From assembly GCF_958295425.1 (NCBI RefSeq), contig NC_081153.1:9131395-9195394 (forward strand): a stretch of DNA of 64,000 nucleotides. Reading direction: 5' to 3'. This DNA is from Solea solea (Eukaryota > Chordata > Actinopteri > Pleuronectiformes > Soleidae). The notes beneath the pieces were generated by a model. That model was not told where the DNA came from, ran no database searches, and was given only the letters and a program-made list of their open reading frames with translations. Of the stretch, positions 10,620 to 23,389 are shown piece after piece. The position numbers and the translations under genes are program-made. How positions within the stretch are numbered: the stretch's first letter is position 1; each line of letters begins with the position of its first letter.

Positions 10620-12540
10620 CATAATCTCTCCCATCAGTCACACGCTGGACAGTCGTGTCCGTCTGTCCACGCTCGTCCGCATCACCCGGTTAACGCTGTG
10701 ACTCCCTGACACCCTAAATCCAACGCTAATGACCAACGCTGTCATCAGTGGCCTCTTAATGACTTCAGTTATCAGCGCCATAGATTAGGCCGCGCTGTTA
10801 TTCGCCTAATGAGTTGTACAGGCGGTGCATAAATATGCGCTGCGAGGAGTATTAGCTGCTCTCAGCGCAGTTGTTCTGATTCCGTACAACGGTAATGAAT
10901 TGTTAATGACATGATTACTCTGAAAATAGAACAGCGGTGGGCAACGGTCCCGGCCTGATGGCTCCATCACCTTCTCTCCCCTCATGGTTATTTCTGTGTG
11001 TCAATAATTCCACCGTCCATTTGTCTGGCTGTGATTGAATGAAGAGTCTCGTGACACGAAAGTGTGAAACCTACAGTGTTCTCTTCTCACTTATTGTCAC
11101 AGAAGTGTTTTTGCTTATTAGCCGATAATATTGTTGTTGTTTATTTCATGCATTCATTAAGTCTCACATTTCCCTCACTATAGAGTAACGTTTGCCAGCC
11201 CGGCGTGGCCTAAATCTGCAACATCTGTTACCTGAACGTTTGTTTATTGTGTGACCCCCCAATTACATTAGAGGGACACCTAGTGGACATATTGAAACTA
11301 GACACAAAATAACTGAATAACCACAACTGACACTGGTCGCGGGGTTTTAGCCTGAAATTGGCTGTAAAAAGTGACTAAACAGCCTCTTTGGACACGGTCA
11401 CACTGTTCATTCCTGTGAGACCTGCTGGATTTCAGGAGCACAGACGTGACCCAGGACGCAAAAAAGATGTGCACTAATCAACCACATGAGCTCAGGGTAA
11501 CGTTGATAGGTGCAGCCTCTGAAACACAACATCAAATTAAAACGATAGATCGTCTTCCTTCCTCCACCTGACGTTCTGTTATCATGAATGTCTCTCCCTG
11601 TTCTCTCTGGAGGAGCTGACGCTACAAAATGTCTTCAATTTGACACGGCAGCGTGTATTTGTGTCTTACGCTGCACATCGCGTGAGACTCCCGTCTCATC
11701 ATCAGCTCATGAGGTGCTAGTCCTTCACAACAAAACAAGTTCTCAACAAGTTTTGGCACAAGCCTTTCTTACTTTGTCTGCTGTCTTCATTTAAAGCAAT
11801 CTGAAATATTTCAGCAAGAAAGCAGGCGCGATCCAAATTTCACCGTGAATTTTTCTGGTTTAATATCGTTGTAACTTTGCACTATTAATAACCTGACACA
11901 GGGTCGTGTCGTTGCTCTGTTTTATGCAAAAAAATAGTCCTTTTTTTTTTTCATATAAATGCAAACAGAGTCTGAAGAACAAAGACAAAGCCAGTTGATA
12001 ACCACTGTCACAAATCCAGGCTTCATCAGATGAGGGACGCCACAGACAGATAAGATTACATTATTTACCAAAAGTTATGTACTACAGGTGTTAAGTTTCT
12101 AGTCCACATGATGTCCTCTAAGACAGCGGGACAGGTCCTGACTGAGATGGTCAAAAACAGCTTGTGTTTTTGGTGGGGTCGGTGGTGTTTGGTGATGCAG
12201 ACGGTAGAAAAAACACCTCACAATCATTAAAGATTTACAGTGCGCCGTGTCATTTGGTCAAATACCAGTCCGCGTCTTTAAACCCTCGACTGGTCAGAGC
12301 CAGCTGAGCAGCCTCCAGGCTCTCTGCACTGGTAAGCCTTCTCAATGAGCTGTGATGGAAGTGGAGCTGAGGGGCTGACAGCACAGCCGCTCACCTGAGC
12401 CTCCATTTGACAGCGGCGTCTTAATATTTCAGAGATTTCCGCAGAAAGCCGTCCCCAGCAGTTTCTCACTGCAGGCAGCTCCGGCGTGGGCTTACTTGGC
12501 TTTAATTAGAGAGGGAGGGAACCTTATCACAGGAGCAACC
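10620..12540. other. unique noncoding sequence
   Basis: No supported gene. The frames at 11588-11794 (plus) and 12278-12469 (minus) show no recognised domain or splice context. A short T-run lies at 11938-11951. Confidence 0.45.

Positions 12541-12541
<1 letters not shown>

Positions 12542-12574
<33 letters not shown>
12542..12574. repeat. (CAG)11 trinucleotide repeat
   Basis: A pure CAG run outside any supported reading frame. One of three CAG/CTG tracts in the window, the others being at 13197 and 31084. Confidence 0.95.
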
Positions 12575-12575
<1 letters not shown>

Positions 12576-13196
12576 CACTTAAGGATCCTGCTCTGAATGT
12601 TTTATCAGACCCTCAGCTGCTGGGAAGCACTTGACTAGAAGTGTCAAACAGACTGTGGAACAGTCCTGAGGTGTTGTGTGTATCAGCACTGGAAGATGTT
12701 TGTATTTGTGGCTTTGTTTGACGGTGGCGACAAAGAAGACAGTTTTTTTTTTTTGGGCTGGCGTGCGTCCAATTACACAGTCGGATTATGTACATGTGTG
12801 GAAGTGTGTCAGTGAAGCAGTCTCTCCGATTCACGCTGCATTTTCAGCGCTGGGAGTCTCGCTGCTCTCAGGAATGATTTGGCAGCTGCTTCAGTCATTT
12901 CTCCATCGTCAGAGGAGTGCGCTTGTTAAAATATGGCCCAAAAGTGTCAAAGACACAACATTGAGTTTGTGATTAAGACAAAAAACTATTACATATTTAT
13001 CCTTTTTTTAATTTATTCAGCACAAGCTATGACACTGTCATTGGCTGGCATTTTTAAGGGAAATATTACAGGCATAGGACGGTCGAATCAATTATTTAGG
13101 GCTAAAATGAAAAGTCCAAAGGAGCAGTATCGCTGCCTGCAGCGAGCTCACAAAATTAGGTCAGTTTCACAATATTCTAGTGGGACTGAAGCGTCA

Positions 13197-13220
13197 CTGC
13201 TGCTGCTGCTGCTGCTGCTG
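13197..13220. repeat. (CTG)8 trinucleotide repeat
   Basis: A pure CTG run, 620 bases from the CAG tract at 12542. It yields a poly-leucine stretch in a chance frame (12933-13262) that I do not support as a gene. Confidence 0.95.
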
Positions 13221-13500
13221 AACTGGGAAACAGAGAAAAAAACACTGCTGGGCTTTAGATAGATTGGATAAGATATAATCTGCAGATGTAATTTGTATAA
13301 TGCCGGGGAAAAAAAACAGGGAATAAGAGACTCTGTTTACTAGATTGTTAATTATTATGTCGTGGCAGAAGGATAATGATCATGTGGAGTCATGCAGAAA
13401 AAAGCATGTAATGCAAATGATTTGAAATGTTGCATTAGTGCATTCTGTACGGACAAATATGGTTCACCACTACATTTACAGCACATGTATTGTTCTGTAT

Positions 13501-13539
13501 ATTATATATATGTATATTATATATATATATAAAAATATA

Positions 13540-13583
<44 letters not shown>
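13501..13583. repeat. AT-rich (TA)n microsatellite
   Basis: A TA-dominated array with TATTATATATA interruptions and a final pure run of about 17 TA units. It gives YIYIYI chance frames. Confidence 0.95.
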
Positions 13584-13584
<1 letters not shown>

Positions 13585-13833
13585 GTATACGCTGAGAAAC
13601 TGGATGTAAAACATGTTTTTTTTTAAAGTTTGTTTTTAATGTCTTTTGCAGATTTACTGGCAGCATTACGTATTAAGCATTATTACTGTTTCAGGTCCGC
13701 CCTGACTGTTCAAGGTCGACCTGGAAACAGCGACTCAGTGTTCAAGGCCACAGGATCCCATGACGTGGCAGACGTTTGGTTGTGGCACAGGAAGTTCACA
13801 TCTTTGTTTTTTTGTTTGCCTCTCCACTAAAAC

Positions 13834-13845
13834 CCCCCCCCCCCA
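13834..13845 (+). repeat. poly-C run
   Basis: About twelve C residues followed by ACAAAAACC. A minor feature, noted as a possible sequencing weak spot. Confidence 0.8.
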
Positions 13846-14420
13846 CAAAAACCAGTCATGTTCTCCCAGAAGCACTTTTTCAAAACATCAACGCAAACAC
13901 ACACACAATGATGAGCCTCCGCCCTGCGGGACAATGCTTGACATTTTTAGAATGTCATTTCAGAAAGACCTTGGTCGACAAAGAAACTCAGCAGCGGATT
14001 AAGTTGTTATTGCGCTTTAACGAAGGATCGCACAAAAGAGCATCATCAGTGTTTGCTCTTGTATTTTGCAATTACACCGGGCAGCTGAGGCTCGTGTGCT
14101 GCTGACTGTGCACGTCCACAATACTTCAAGCTCATGATAATGTACAGTCGCTCCCATGTCTCATTTTTCCCAGGAGTTATCTTCCGTATTTTCCCTCTTT
14201 GACCAGTTTATGTCCGTATTGATTTGCCTCCGAGCCTCGACGCGGCTCATAATGAGGATCAGTGCTCAGTCTCATCTACATGATGTTAAATGATGCTGCG
14301 CTGCTCCAGCACTGTATCGGTGATGTCACGACAGACTCACTGGCCTTTCACGACTCCTTGTTCTTGGCATTTTATGGCTCAATAACAAGCAGTCAGCACT
14401 TCTGAAGTGTTAGGACGACG

Positions 14421-14441
14421 TGTGTGTGTGTGTGTGTGTGT
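14421..14441. repeat. (TG)10 microsatellite
   Basis: A pure TG run upstream of the element at 14538. Confidence 0.95.
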
Positions 14442-14537
14442 CAGTGGAGGCTTTGTGGCTGCAGTCAGGGGCATAAACAAGATTTTCAGAATAGACTTTT
14501 AGCCCCAGTCAATGCCCCCATTACACAACTCCAAAAT

Positions 14538-14930
14538 AGGGTTGCATATTTCTGGGGAAAATTTTAAAATTGGAAACTTTCCATGGGAATGAACAGGGAT
14601 TATTCATAATCTTTAGCTAAAACAATCAGATTTGATGTAAAACGAAGTTAAATATCGATGTGAGTCAGACACTGCTTACTGCAGGGCTATTGAGGCCACG
14701 CCCCCTACATGCACTGTGCATCATCACATGACATCGCAGGTGATTTCTATTCTACAAACCTGAACTATTGAAGCCACACGTTAAATTTGAGCTCAAGGAC
14801 TAAATAAAGTAAAGCAAGTTTCGATGATATCATGAGGACGATATTTAAATGACATCAACATTTCCACACTAAAGTTCCCATGGACAGTTTCTGGAAATTT
14901 ACAAGGAATTTTCCACCCCTTTGCAACCCC
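14538..14930. mobile_element. ~390-bp inverted-repeat DNA element (MITE)
   Basis: The left end reads GGGTTGCATATTTCTGGGGA and the reverse complement of the right end reads GGGTTGCAAAGGGGTGGAAA. Both arms then run through an AAATTT-rich stretch to TTTCCATGGGAA (left) and TGTCCATGGGAA (right), giving arms of about 50 bp. I recall the word GGAAACTTTCCATGGGAA from a widespread teleost element. No transposase frame is present. The flanks carry CTCCAAAATA (left) and CTCCTAAATA (right), a plausible but slightly offset target duplication. Confidence 0.75.
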
Positions 14931-15154
14931 GCTCCTAAATAATAATAAAAGAGTTTATTTTAATGGCCCTGCATGTAATCCCATTGACCCTAATCGTTAT
15001 TTCCTTTTTATATTCCAAACGTCAAATATCTCAACAAAACCTTGGTATAGAAGGACAGATAACGGCACCAATACAGAGATACACAGAGAAATAGAAGAAT
15101 AGAGATGTAGATACAGACGTTATTTTGTCCCTAAGAGGACACTACTGTATTAAC

Positions 15155-15340
15155 ATTATAGTTATGGTAATAATTAAAGTGCATATGTTTCTCTATGATA
15201 TTATTTCGTTCTAGACCATAAAAAACATCGAACATGCCCAAGGACACACCGGCACGTAGATTAGAAGAGCCGGGAATCAGAACCCACAACCTCCTATAGA
15301 TGAAAGACGCCTCACTCTACCACCGAGGCCACAACCTACT
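15155..15340 (-). mobile_element. tRNA-derived SINE (degenerate)
   Basis: On the minus strand a pol III promoter pair is visible. Box A-like TGGCCTCGGTGG lies at 15320-15331 and box B-like GGTTCTGATTCC at 15273-15284, about 35 nt apart as in tRNAs. The head also has GTGGTAGAGTGAGGCGTC and GGTTGTGGGTTCTGATTCCC, followed by GTGTCCTTGGGCATG, a word seen after the tRNA head in many fish SINEs. The cloverleaf does not close well and no tRNA identity is evident, so a functional tRNA gene is unlikely. Confidence 0.65.
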
Positions 15341-15389
15341 CATTTTCCGACATACGAAAATATTAGAGTCGCCCCCTAAAGGCCATTCA

Positions 15390-16440
15390 TGATAGACAGC
15401 TCAGCCCTCTTTGCTGAAGTCCTGTCGCGTGGCTCCTGCACAGCACAGCGCTGCATCACGTTTACTCGCGTTGTCAATTTTTCAGAGAAGGAAAAGAAAA
15501 GAAAAAAACCCACTGGTTTCTATATTTACCACACATTTGTCTTTGCTTCCAAATGTCTGCCACTTCCTCCTTAAATAACCAAAAGCGATGGTGAAACGTT
15601 AAATGAGTAGTGATGGGTGTATTTTGACTAATTTAGCCGTGACCAACCCCCGCCCCCCCCCTGCATCACTTCTTCCCCCCTCTGTCCTGACGCTGCAGTT
15701 GAGTGACAGGAGAAGTGGAGGTGTTCTCTGCACTCGTGTCTGCAACTCCTGACAACACTGAGCATCCCTCCGGGCGTTGTGATGCAGTGTCAGCCTGGTG
15801 TGTCCCAAATACAATCACACTTCACCCACCACCCTGAAGCATGGAAATAAGCTGGAGAGGGATATTTGTGAAAGGCCAGGACAGAGTGTGACGGAGGATT
15901 GTGACGTCAGGCCTAAGAAGCAAAAGTGGGAACGGCATAATTGCTTTCAAACATCCCAGTTTCTGCTGAAGTCCCCGATCTAAAATGAAGTCGGCGGCGT
16001 TCATTGTCTGCGGCAAAAACATCCACGGCAAACGATGGCGAAGGAAGCGGAGACGTAAAGGCAATGAGAGGAAGTGCCACAAAACACTGGAAGATGTAAA
16101 CTCACTGGACACCTGAGACACGAGGGGGAACTCATGCAAAGAAACACGCGGGCAGAAGTGAAGTTGGAAGAAGGCAAATAAAGAGGAAAAGAACGACTCA
16201 AGGCGATATCATAACAGAAATATGAATCAATAACTGGAAAGCAAAGTCAAAGAACTCGTTTAAAATACAGACTCCAGAGGAAAACAAACAAAAATGCCCA
16301 ACAAGTCCAACACTGATACTTTTACCTGTGTGTTTCTGAGCATTACAGCACATTTAAAAGCACACAGTTCAACGTTCTGTACAGTAATACAGCAAACATG
16401 TTGAGAAACACAATCAAGAGCACATTTCACCACCAAAGAG
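15390..16440. other. unique noncoding sequence
   Basis: No supported gene. The overlapping short frames between 15599 and 16201 on the minus strand show no known domain. Confidence 0.4.
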
Positions 16441-16449
16441 TGAAACTAA

Positions 16450-16585
16450 ACGTCAGGCATGTTTGTTTAGCTTCTCCCTCTCTACGAGTCGCCACATGGA
16501 ACTCCAGCCCTTGACCTGGCAGGGACTCAAACTGGCAACCCTTTAGTCACAAGCCAAGTTCTCTTTCCTCCTCGACTATCGTCTG
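16450..16585 (-). mobile_element. tRNA-derived SINE head
   Basis: On the minus strand, box A-like TAGTCGAGGAGG (in 16562-16580) precedes GAGAACTTGGCTTGTGACTA, then GGGTTGCCAGTTTGAGTCCC, whose AGTTTGAGTCCC (16522-16533) is a box B. It is followed by TGCCAGGTCAAGGGCTGGAG. The GAGAACTTGGCTTGTGACCA and GGTTGCCAGTTCAAGTCCC words are characteristic of a fish SINE head as I recall it. It has the same orientation as the SINE at 15155-15340. Confidence 0.7.
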
Positions 16586-16589
16586 CCTC

Positions 16590-18240
16590 CACTAAATGTC
16601 AGACAAACGCGGTAGAAAAATCCCATGGTGTCAAAGGTCGAGGAGAATAAGACACAGAGCTGCTTTAGGCTCCGCTATGTTCGAGCATATATATACAGAG
16701 GTGATAAGAATGTGCAATATAGAGTTTCTTATATCCTTTCTTTTTTTCATTTCCAACTCATATAAACAGATTGAATTCATGAAACTTGGAAATAAATGAC
16801 AGTTCAAAGTTTGCTTTTATGAACATAAATGAAATAAAAAATGGTTTATTTTGTGACTTCTGCACAATTATCACTTCTCCTGGGGTTTTCTTTTAACATG
16901 AGATATAATAGGAGGTCCATATAAGGAGTTGTGGGGTTTTCCCGCAGTAATTGACCAAGGGTGCACCTGACTTTTTACACCAAGGGTGTAAAAACAGGAA
17001 GTGAGGAGGCCTGTCTCACAGCTGTTTCCTCAAAGGTCCGACTCAAAGGTCCGACCTAAAGCAGCCGATCAGCTGACGTTAGGGACCGTGATCAGTTGCA
17101 CTGTCCACTGTGGCAGAAGCTGCCTTTCCTGCCTGACCAAACGACCCCTGACGACTTTATTTATTGATGGCTGTCAGGACATGACACTGACGAGATAAAA
17201 CCTGTCAACGACAGAGTCGAGATCTGGATGAAAAACTCACTCAGAACAGTCAGTAGATCCTAGATCAGTTATATCCTTATTGCGAATGAGCTGCAGCAAG
17301 AAATCTAACACTAACTAATGGAAGTCAGATATTCTAATCATCAGTTCATCCCTCGTAATGAGACTCAAGCCTGAAGATTAATACGCTGATAAAACGACCA
17401 GTGTCAGGATTCTGCTCATTCCAGCAGTCAGAAAACACACTTTCACATTCTCACCGGCATGAGAGGACGAGCTCATAAATATCTGAATCTGAAACTCGTC
17501 CACTGCTCTCTGAGAAACACCAGACCTCAGACCTCAGACCACAGACCTCAGACCAGTCCAATCAGCTGGCCAGAGCGCGGGAGGAGACGAGAGCATCAGG
17601 AGTCAGTCAGGTAGATACAGCTGAGCCTGCAGGGATCCCAGGAATCTGTACGCCGTGTGTCAGTATGAAATTTTAATGATGGCGGGCGGCTGGGCAGGAG
17701 TGCTGAAATGTCTGTATTAGGAGCTGCAGCTCTTGGCAGGATTGAGTCCTTGGAGAGGGAGGGAGAGAGAGGGAGAGAGAGAGAGGGAGAGATGCAGAGT
17801 GCATCCAGGGGAGGAGAGCTTTGATCAGCTCCTCTTATTTCCATATCGCAATATGCCAAATGGTCTTCCTGCTAAATGAAAGACAACATGAATTATGAGT
17901 CGCTGGGGCTCAAGTGGCAGAGCCGCATGTGCCTCTCTGTCAAACAACAACGACAACAAAAAAAGAAATAGAAATGAATGATGACCCATTGTGCTGTTGG
18001 ACTCATCCTGTGCCAGCGTAGCATTATGTTCCCCAACACTGGGGCTTTCCCCCTGCACTTCACTTAAAGACCATGAACATAGATCAAAAGACGCTTCACG
18101 CAACACTTTGTCCCACTTCTATAAAACAACCGTGTCCATGCACAGCTGATTCAACTCCACCTTCATGGAACGACTGTCCTTCTTCTTCTTCTTATTCAGT
18201 TTCCCAACTTCATGAATTATTTCTATCCATCAAACTGTAG
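16590..18240. other. unique noncoding sequence with small simple repeats
   Basis: No supported gene. Contains a short (CAGACCT)n run at about 17518-17560 and a homopurine GA-rich stretch at about 17752-17795. The frames at 17596-17859 and 17825-18106 (minus) are unrecognised. Confidence 0.45.
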
Positions 18241-18250
18241 TATATATCTG

Positions 18251-18385
18251 CTCCTGGTCTCTCTCCTCTGTCCCACATTTCTCCTTTCACCCCAACCGGT
18301 CGAGGCAGATGCTGCACATCTTTATGTGTTTGAGATAACGTGCGTTGTGATTCGGTGCGACGCAAATAAAAGTTGAAGTTTGATA
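18251..18385 (+). mobile_element. LINE 3' untranslated end, internally deleted copy
   Basis: CCCCAACCGGTCGAGGCAGA is the start of a 3' end that I recognise from an abundant teleost LINE. Here the central part (the TTTTTCC..GCCAAGTGCTTGCTC block seen at 42190-42260) is missing, and the sequence passes directly to TTTGAGATAACGTGCGTTGT, GATTCGGTGCGACGCAAATA and AAAGTTGAA. A second copy in this window is at 42030-42326. Confidence 0.65.
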
Positions 18386-18696
18386 TTCAGGCCGCAGAAT
18401 AGTGCGTGCCTACTTTCTTTACAAGTCCTGCACAGTTTACAGCAACATAGACGCTTTATATTCTTCAAATATGCTACAAACACAACACTCTATTAACACA
18501 TTTCAAAGTAAAAAGCTTTTCAGTTTGAAACAACTCAAAGCATTTCCGTTCTCTGAATGCATTCATTCTTCCAACGGGGGCTTTTATTGTGAAATATTTG
18601 CAGGCTTCATATTAAAGAGATTTAGTTGAGAGAGTATTTAAATATCAGTTGTTATTTTTAAAGATAACCCTGATGCAGTACACACCTCTGTGAACA

Positions 18697-18725
<29 letters not shown>
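18697..18725. repeat. (AC)14 microsatellite
   Basis: A pure AC run in unique sequence. Confidence 0.95.
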
Positions 18726-18728
<3 letters not shown>

Positions 18729-18729
18729 C

Positions 18730-21700
18730 TTCTCTCCTCTGTGGCAACAGTCAGTGAGAAGCTGCTGCCGTGTGCAAATGAGCAAGAGAGAGGAGAGATT
18801 AAAGATTCAATAATGTATTAGCTGGTGTCGGCGCTCAGTGTTTAGGCTTTATTTAGGCATTAAGGGACTCCAAGTCTAATAATTACAGTTTACACATTCA
18901 AAGCACTCTAATTTGTGGGATATAAAAGTGCACAGCTGTGGAGCCTGATTGTCATAAAGGAGAGCCGTGCATCAGTGGACTCAACACAGTAAAACAGGGA
19001 TTGGATTTACATACATATGCAGAATATATGCTGATCTGTATAGACTCTCACACTCACTCTGAGTGATAAGAGCACAGACACAGGATTTTACTTGACTGTC
19101 AGTGGACTAGAAACGCGCCTTTCACTTGACAAAAACAACGTAGTGCAGCTGCACCGTCAACATCTCGGTGGTCCAGAGAAATAATCAACTAAATAAAACT
19201 GATATCGCCTGGTATTTCATTTGTTAGATATTATATTTATTGACATAATTTGATCTCCAAACCAATTTAGACATTCAGAGAGACACATTAAATCAAAGTG
19301 ACGATGATAATAATAATAATAATAGATAATGCATCTATTAACGGTGAACTGACTACTTTTTTTTTGAGTCATTTGCTTGAAGGCTGAGGAACTGTTGGCT
19401 GTTTTTGTTTTCATCTGAATTTTCTAATAATGATAACAGATAAAGATGCATTTTGAGACAAAAACAATACCTTAAATCAAACTCAAACAATATGTTCTAT
19501 ACCGTTCAAATTTCAATGTACAACTGCAGTGGTTATCTTCTAATTAAAACTGTTTGTTTTTCTTCATTTTAAACTGTTAATACACTATTTTAACATGTAT
19601 GAAATTGTAAATAACTGCCAGATTCTGGAAAAATGGGCAAAAGCACATAATGCACAGGACATTTTTTTGCCCTTTTAAGGTTAAAATAAGTAAAAAAAGT
19701 CCAGACAGACATTTTGAGGCTTATAGGTGTTAAAGGGGTTAATAATCATTTACACATGTGTCGCAACAAGAGAGCATTTTGTCAGGACGGTGTAAACATC
19801 CTGAGGTCGGGCAGGTCAGCGCGTGTAGGAGCAGTGATCATGTGATGAAACCACACACGACCTCGCCGTATAGCACAACAGGTGAGAAATCACAGTTATG
19901 GGATGTGTAGGAAACACACGAGTGGACGTGGTGAGACTGACGGCCGCCGTCTGTGGAACGTAGAAAAGGCGCTGAGCGAAACACGGCGCCAAGAGAGTCA
20001 AATAAGGAGCTTTGTAACAGCTCGTTACACCAACCTATCGTCACGTTTTTTTGTCAGGTGACCTCTGGTGGCGGGAGGTCAGGATGAATAATTAAAAAAA
20101 AAAGAAAGAAAAAAGGTTTGTCTTAACATAATAGATTTTTCTGTTCATCTTTCATGTTTCATTACTTTAACTGCATGTTTATTGCTGTATCCATGGAAAC
20201 GAGAGTCATTTAAAGGGATGGTTCAGGTTGTAACTGGGACAGCTTTGACTCCTGCAGCTCCTGCATAAATACTAAATAACTTTGGCGTTCATATGCTGTG
20301 CAGCACGTGTTTGTGGTTGGTTAGTGTGAGCGTGTCTGCGTCTTTGGCGCAGCGAACTCTACAGTATGTTTGATGAATAGAGCTCTTTCCTCTCTGCTGT
20401 GTTTTACTGTATGTTAATCTCCTCCTCTGCCTGCTTGTGGTGTTTTTTTTCCCTTTGGCTCTGAGTTAATGCACCATTCCTCAGGGCCTGCATGCATTGT
20501 GTGCCTCTGGCATCAGGGGATTAGGGGTAAAAAAAAAAAAAAGAAGGGAAGGGAAGGGAAAAAAAAACATATTCTGTAAAATAGAGGGAGGAAGCCGTGT
20601 AGAGAGACAGTGATGACAGCTGTGTGACCCCCTGAGCCTGTCACTGGAGCCGCAGCGGGGATGTTTCTCCATCTTTGATCATCATCTATCTCTCCTCCGT
20701 ACGCCATATTAATTTGCATCACTTAGTCTTCCTTTTGTCTCCTAATAGAAGCATACAGGATGAAGATGTCTTCGCTTCTAATTTCTCCACGCTCGAAAAC
20801 CTTCAAAGGTTTTCTTCTTTTTTTTTTCTTCCCCTTCCCTACATCACACAGCATCTCCACACACGCACCACAAACCCACCCGCCCCCTTTGGCCCACTTT
20901 GCGTTTCACATCACATCCATTACACTGCGGCGATTGTTTGTGTGTTTGTTGGGTCCTGTGACGAACGGCAAATTAAGTGCGTTTCTGAGTCACTCACTGA
21001 CGGAATGAAGGGATTTGCGAAGGATTTTCTGGCTGTTTTCATGTCATCAACGAAGCCTGAAAATGAGTTAACAAGCTGCGTTTGAAAAAAAAATAAAAAA
21101 TAAAAAATAAATGATAGTGACTAAACTGAATTTCTTAAGACGGGCGGACACATCCAGAGAATGTTCAACTGGACTTCATATGTCGACAGTTCCCGTCCCC
21201 TGACTTAAAGCAGAACGTTGTAAGTCTGGTCGCTTTTTCGCCTTTTTCTCTACAAAGCTTCCTCTACAGTTTCGGATTAGATGTTTTTATGAAACCACTG
21301 TTAACATCTGAAAATAGCCCTCATCTGCACACAGGTCCTGCAACTTCCCACGCTGCAAAGAAACCTAAAACACGAGTCAATATCTGTGCGTCGGTCTGAG
21401 CTCATCTAACGTGCATTATTCATTTAGAGCAAGAGTTAAATTAGCCTCCAGAAGTCCCTTTTATTTCATTACACCGCTCGTTCTCTAGTACTTGAAAAGG
21501 TGTAAAGGTGAGGTCGCTCTTTCTCTTCTGCACGAGACCTTGAAGTTTCTGAGCCTTGTAGTCTTTTCTCAGAATCATATGCATCAGAATGTGAAGGCAG
21601 TCTCTCAGAGTATCTCTCTGTGCGTTTGATGTCGACCTTGACTTGACTCGGATGCACAGGTAGAATAGGAAATGTTCTGCACGTGACTGCGGCAACAGCT

Positions 21701-23380
21701 TCATCCTCTTCCCTGAGAACATGTGAAGGACTTACACTCACTGGCATTTATTTACCAGGTAATGAGTTTGAAGATAATGAAATTGAACACGCCTCCTTGT
21801 AGTTTATACAGTATATAGTGAACCTGACGGCTGCTTCCTTCAGAGTGACGCACACCTTGTCAACAACAGAACCAAGCCTGTGGCAGCTTCTCACTAAACA
21901 CTTTGCTTGTTGTCACTGTCACTCTGTGGCCTCGGCGTTGTCTGACTTGGACGGTGACAGTGTGCTCGGCTTCTTCCCCTCTCCTCTTTTCCCTCCGCCA
22001 TGACGCCTAAGCGTATAAACTTTATAACTATATCATTATGTCATATCACATTATACGACCGAGCTGAAGAATTACACGACTTCGCTGACTGCTGGGAACA
22101 CAGTCACGTGAAAGGTTAGAAATCGTGGCGGCCACGTTTGGCACATTTCACGGAGAAAGACGAGGAAATCCTCCGTCAGCCTTGTTCTGTCAGACTCCGT
22201 CCAAAGCTTATGAACATATGTCATTTCATGCATCTCAAAATGCAAGACAAATGCATCAATTTTAATACTTCGGAACCATATTACTTTTGAGGAATGTGAA
22301 GATGGACAAATATTCAACTAAGTGCATGTGATGAGTCACACCGTAGCTCATCATAAGCAAAACACATTCCTCTGTTGCCCAAACGGTCCATTCGAGCGAG
22401 GACGGCGGCTGCGTCTTTGTACTTTGTTCCAAAGGAACACCTTGAAAAGTTACACAAGCGTCGTGTTCCATTCCAGTCGGTGTCAGAGACGGTCACCAAA
22501 GACGCTCGCTTTAGGTTTTGTGAGGAATTTCATCGATTCCGAAACAAAGCAACACAGAATAAAAGTTTGCACAAAGAATACAAAATGGAAGCTAAACTCC
22601 TGGTGAGAAATGGTCGCTATATTATTATAAATGCGAGGCATGTCCGTCCGCCCTTTTAATTGCATAGCTTTCAGGCGATTTGTTTGACTGGCTTTAAACT
22701 AAACAAGTGACTTACCAAGGGCACGAATGTGTGCAGTGCCGACTCTGACGATGTTAGATGTTAGATAAGAAATGCAAGTTAGGATGGAAAGTGTTTGTGA
22801 TATGTAGCGTCTCCCTGTGGACACAGAGCGCAGAAAGTGTGAAACAGGCTCTTGAGAAAGTTCCTCTGCAGCTCCTGAGCAGGCAGAGCTAATTATACGG
22901 ATGGAGCTTAATCAGGACAACTGCGCTATTGAGGACAAAGCAATTCCAATGCGCAGCAGAGAACAGGATACTCAGCAGGAACAGGAAGCAGAAGACTGAG
23001 CCTGGCGACGGTTGCCAGCACCACTTGTACAAGCGAGGCGATGTGGCGAGCTGGTCCACAGCCCCAGGCTGTGAACACGGCGCTTCTTACATGAGCACAC
23101 GTTTGCATTGCTTGCAAATGCATAAATCTGAGATTAGAAATAGCTGAGCATGTAAAAGTGTGAGCGTGAGGCAGGAGGAGAAAAGTCCTCCTTCCTTTAG
23201 CATCTCTGCGAGAAATAAATGAGACTGTGCTGTGCTTGACTTGGCTCCAGGCTCATCTGGAGAAACAGCTCGCTCGGCAAGGCTGAGGGTTTATGAAAAC
23301 AGCAGAGGATGTCACAGTAATGGCTTCCAAATTAAAGGCTTTGGCTTTTCCCGGGCCTCTTATTCCACACCTCTTAATGA
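18730..23380. other. unique noncoding sequence
   Basis: No supported gene in about 4.6 kb. Simple-sequence patches include (TAA)n at about 19308-19323, A-runs at 20093-20115, 20529-20570 and 21083-21112, and T-runs at 20817-20831. TTTAAAGGGATGGTTCAGGT at about 20210 resembles a common start of short teleost elements, but I cannot find the other end. All open frames here are short and unrecognised. Confidence 0.45.
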
Positions 23381-23389
23381 CATCATTAT

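Noticed and set aside
12933..13262. 109-codon frame with poly-leucine tract
   Set aside because: The leucines come from the (CTG)8 repeat and the rest is AT-rich noncoding sequence.
15265..15335. Possible tRNA gene on the minus strand
   Set aside because: A and B boxes exist but the arms do not pair well and SINE-type sequence follows. A SINE head explains it better.
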